Positions 30,509 through 32,709 of a stretch of 32,709 bases of DNA are shown one piece after another. The notes under the pieces are model-generated. The model did not search any database and was not told the origin of the DNA. It was given only the letters and a program-made list of their open reading frames with translations. Each line of letters opens with the position of its first letter. Positions within the stretch are counted from its first letter, which is position 1. The stretch covers positions 1 through 32,709 of the forward strand of contig JANXEN010000009.1 in assembly GCA_025058345.1 (NCBI GenBank). Direction: 5' to 3'. This stretch comes from Sulfolobales archaeon. GTDB lineage: Archaea; Thermoproteota; Thermoprotei_A; Sulfolobales; NBVN01. The translations under genes and the position numbers were made by a program.

Positions 30509-32398
30509 ATGCCTTACGGATTTACCGGTAAATTCGTTGAGGTAGACTTAAGCAGTAGTAAAATTAAAGTCGTTGATGTGAGGGAGGACTTCTATAGGAA
30601 GTTCTTAGGGGGTAGAGGACTCGGCTCTTGGCTTCTCTGGGAGAGGTTAGGCAGCCGCTGGGATGAGGTCGACCCTCTATCACCTGAGAATCTCTTACTC
30701 GTATTGACCGGCCCGATGACCGGTTACATAGCCGGTGTTAGATTAGCAGTTACTGGTAAATCACCGCAGAGCGGAGGCACTGTAGGCTCTACTATAGCAA
30801 GTGAGGTAGGTTTAGAGTTAAAGACTTCCGGCTATGATGGCTTAATTATATCTGGTAAGGCTAAAGACCCTGTATATCTATTGGTTAATGATGATTCTGT
30901 AGAGATTCGAGACGCATCTAAGATTTGGGGTAAAGGTATTAGGGAAACGCATAAGCTTCTATTACGTGATGTCTTACCTGAATTGAGAAAGACACCTATG
31001 TATGGTGAACCTAAAGAACCTGCAATGATATACATAGGACCAGCCGGTGAGAACTTAATTCGGATGTCTGCAGTTGAAGGTAAGTACGCTCATGCAGCAG
31101 CTTACGGTAGTTATGGAGCCGTCATGGGTTCTAAAAACTTAAAAGCTATTGTTGCTAAGGGTAGTGGGCCGCTACCACCTGTATACAATGCAGATAAGTT
31201 GAAGGAATTAATATATAGAGCCATCGAGTTAGTTCCTAAGAAAGTGCCGAGGTTAAGGATTTGGGGTACTGGTCAAGGACCTTGGAGGTATGGAAAAGAC
31301 TTAAGCTCTATACCGGTTAAGAATTGGATTGAGGAGTATTGGGAGAAAGGATCTTATAACCAATACGACCTTGAGGTCCATGGCTGGGTTAAGAGGTATT
31401 GGGCTGACTACGGGTGTTCATTATGTTGCATGAAGGTTACAGTACTACATAGGGGCGGTGAGACAGTAATTACTGACGCTCCAGACTACGAATTACTTGC
31501 ATATGAGGGAAGTAACTTAGATATATACGATGTTAGAGACATCGCATACCTCATATGGTGTGGTGAGGAACTAGGTTTCGACATGATCAATGCTGGGAAC
31601 GTCCTAGCATTTGTGGCTGAGTTATATGAGAGAGGGATACTAACTAAGGAAGATATAGGGTTTGAGGTTAAGTGGGGAGACGTAAATGCATTTGCCCACC
31701 TACTGAAGATAATAGCCAATAAGGAAGGCATAGGTAAAGTATTGGCTGAAGGTATATATAGAGCAGCATTAAAGATTGCTGAGATGAAGAAGTTAAAGCC
31801 TGAGGAGGTTTTGAAGTACGCTGTCCAGGCTAAGGGGATAGCAATAGGTGCGCATGGAATTAGAAGTGGGTTAGACTTTCCACCACTTTCGTACGTTACA
31901 TCCGTACAGGGAGGTGACCATCAGTCAGTAGCTATGCTACCGTTAGATGCTGCACCAATAGTTAATGAGGTTTGGGCATCCCTCGCTGATAGTGCGGTTA
32001 TCTGCCAATTCAACGTATTAGGCGGTTATGACTTCATATTTGAGGCGTTAAGGGCTATTACTGGGTGGAACGTAACTAAGGAGAGTTGGGTTAATGATCA
32101 GGCTAAGAGGATTCTGACACTGCAGAGAGTACTCTTGCTACTTGGTGGACCTGATATTTACTGGGATCCTAGAGTACATGATGATAACCCACCCAGATTC
32201 TACGAACCGCTCCCAAGCGGTCCTAAGAAGGGACAGGCACCTACTAGGGAGGACATCAATAAATTAAAGGCTGATTACTATAAGGCGTTGGGATGGGATG
32301 AATACGGAATACCTACAGAGGAAACAGTTAAGCAGCTAGAATTAATTGGTGCTGAAGCAGCTATAAAGAAAATTAAGAGTAGGTTAAACTTTAAGTAA
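30509..32398 (+). CDS. AOR-family tungsten aldehyde:ferredoxin oxidoreductase
   Basis: This is a 629-aa enzyme that oxidises aldehydes to acids with a tungsten-bis-pterin and one [4Fe-4S] cluster. The N-terminal GRGLGSWLLW, TGPMTG and AAAYGSYGAVMGSKNLKAI are AOR-family sequences. The cluster region is YGCSLCCMKV (Cys303, Cys306, Cys307) plus Cys499 in DSAVICQF, which corresponds to the DxxGLC motif. The usual C-x2-C-x3-C is thus C-x2-C-C, so one canonical ligand is missing and the adjacent Cys is extra. I chose ATG 30509 because GAGGTGAT (30495-30502) is 6 nt upstream. It is translated with the polyferredoxin. Substrate class is unknown. Confidence 0.9.
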   Translation: MPYGFTGKFVEVDLSSSKIKVVDVREDFYRKFLGGRGLGSWLLWERLGSRWDEVDPLSPENLLLVLTGPMTGYIAGVRLAVTGKSPQSGGTVGSTIASEVGLELKTSGYDGLIISGKAKDPVYLLVNDDSVEIRDASKIWGKGIRETHKLLLRDVLPELRKTPMYGEPKEPAMIYIGPAGENLIRMSAVEGKYAHAAAYGSYGAVMGSKNLKAIVAKGSGPLPPVYNADKLKELIYRAIELVPKKVPRLRIWGTGQGPWRYGKDLSSIPVKNWIEEYWEKGSYNQYDLEVHGWVKRYWADYGCSLCCMKVTVLHRGGETVITDAPDYELLAYEGSNLDIYDVRDIAYLIWCGEELGFDMINAGNVLAFVAELYERGILTKEDIGFEVKWGDVNAFAHLLKIIANKEGIGKVLAEGIYRAALKIAEMKKLKPEEVLKYAVQAKGIAIGAHGIRSGLDFPPLSYVTSVQGGDHQSVAMLPLDAAPIVNEVWASLADSAVICQFNVLGGYDFIFEALRAITGWNVTKESWVNDQAKRILTLQRVLLLLGGPDIYWDPRVHDDNPPRFYEPLPSGPKKGQAPTREDINKLKADYYKALGWDEYGIPTEETVKQLELIGAEAAIKKIKSRLNFK

Positions 32399-32541
32399 TT
32401 ATTTTCATATTAAATTTAATTTTTACACAAAAAATCTATAAAGAGAGGAAATAACTTTAAAGCCTGTCAAATCTCTCACGTATTCTAAAGCTTACTTACT
32501 ATTTTTGAAAGCTATTACGTGCTACTTTATACGTAACTTCG

Positions 32542-32673
32542 ATGGAGGCAGCGGATCTAAATAGTTCAGAAGAAGTATATGGGTTTGCCTAAGTAGCGGG
32601 GAGTTTTACGAAAACATAGTTGCGTGACTACTACTTCGAACGTTATCTGGTAGCTGTACTAGGAAGTTCATAA
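32542..32673 (+). pseudogene. Possible frameshifted remnant of a small helical (HEPN-like) protein gene
   Basis: The 311 bases after the AOR stop hold no intact gene. A short ATG frame (32542-32592, MEAADLNSSEEVYGFA) is followed in other frames by SSGEFYENIVA (32592-32624) and YYFERYLVAVLGSS (32629-32670). Read together these resemble the start of a HEPN-type protein (ADL...GEFYxxxVAxxYYxxxYL), broken by two frame changes. A TATA-like TTTATACG (about 32526-32533) precedes it. The resemblance is by eye and the segments are short, so this is a weak call. Confidence 0.2.
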
Positions 32674-32709
32674 TAGACATTAAAATATTCCTATAAGGGG
32701 GCTTATGTG

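Noticed and set aside
32542-32600. RNase P or SRP RNA in the gene-free right end
   Set aside because: I looked for the conserved RNase P and SRP core sequences and saw none; purine-rich GGAGGCAGCGG alone is not enough.
1-32709. CRISPR array, insertion sequence, tRNA or rRNA genes
   Set aside because: I saw no regularly spaced direct repeats, transposase motifs with terminal repeats, or tRNA/rRNA signature sequences in the gaps.

Overview
This 32.7 kb window looks like the chromosome of an anaerobic, probably (hyper)thermophilic archaeon, most likely in the Thermoproteota (Crenarchaeota). Supporting signs are archaeal TATA-type promoters 24-30 nt upstream of starts, many leaderless or GTG/TTG-started genes, a two-guide C/D box sRNA, an Lhr-type helicase, a Dpm1-GtrA glycosyltransferase, an energy-converting membrane-bound [NiFe] hydrogenase, a flavodiiron protein and an aldehyde:ferredoxin oxidoreductase. 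I cannot fix genus or order from the sequence. There is no transposase, integrase, CRISPR array or tRNA/rRNA; the region reads as ordinary, densely packed chromosome.

Layout. 1-6.7 kb: the 3' end of a coiled-coil, membrane-anchored cell-surface (S-layer stalk-like) protein; a sugar-nucleotide transferase; a C/D box sRNA (about 1621-1669); a divergent DUF2148 protein; a SpoIIM-like membrane protein; an Lhr helicase; and a dolichol-phosphate-mannose synthase-type glycosyltransferase. The sugar nucleotidyltransferase and Dpm1 could supply activated sugar for surface glycosylation. 6.7-9.9 kb (minus strand): flavodiiron protein, an MscS-like channel paired with an RCK/TrkA protein, and a thioredoxin-like protein. 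10.0-20.4 kb (plus strand): hypF, then a 13-gene hydrogenase operon that appears to encode all 14 Mbh subunit functions (MbhE and MbhF fused) in an order different from the Pyrococcus one. 20.4-22.7 kb: a MoaD/ThiS-like ubiquitin-fold protein and a sufCB pair. 22.7-26.0 kb: zinc alcohol dehydrogenase, a B12-binding radical SAM protein and an unknown protein whose start codon lies in an inverted repeat. 26.1-28.5 kb: carboxyltransferase, delta and biotin-carrier subunits of an acyl-CoA decarboxylase/carboxylase. 28.5-32.4 kb: MobB with a C-terminal Fe-S motif, a rhomboid protease, and a 4x[4Fe-4S] ferredoxin with an AOR-family tungsten enzyme. 32.4-32.7 kb: no intact gene, possibly a decayed one.

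How it fits together (inference): oxidation of aldehydes/organic acids (AOR with its polyferredoxin) reduces ferredoxin; Mbh re-oxidises ferredoxin, makes H2 and pumps ions through its Mrp-like module; the acyl-CoA decarboxylase genes may add or use the same ion gradient. HypF matures the NiFe site, SufBC supplies Fe-S clusters, MobB and perhaps the MoaD-like protein serve the tungsten cofactor, and the flavodiiron protein protects against O2. The most notable points are the sRNA, the permuted and complete Mbh operon, the AOR variant with an unusual cysteine motif, the MoaD-like protein with a tail after its Gly-Gly, and the dyad between the thioredoxin and hypF genes.
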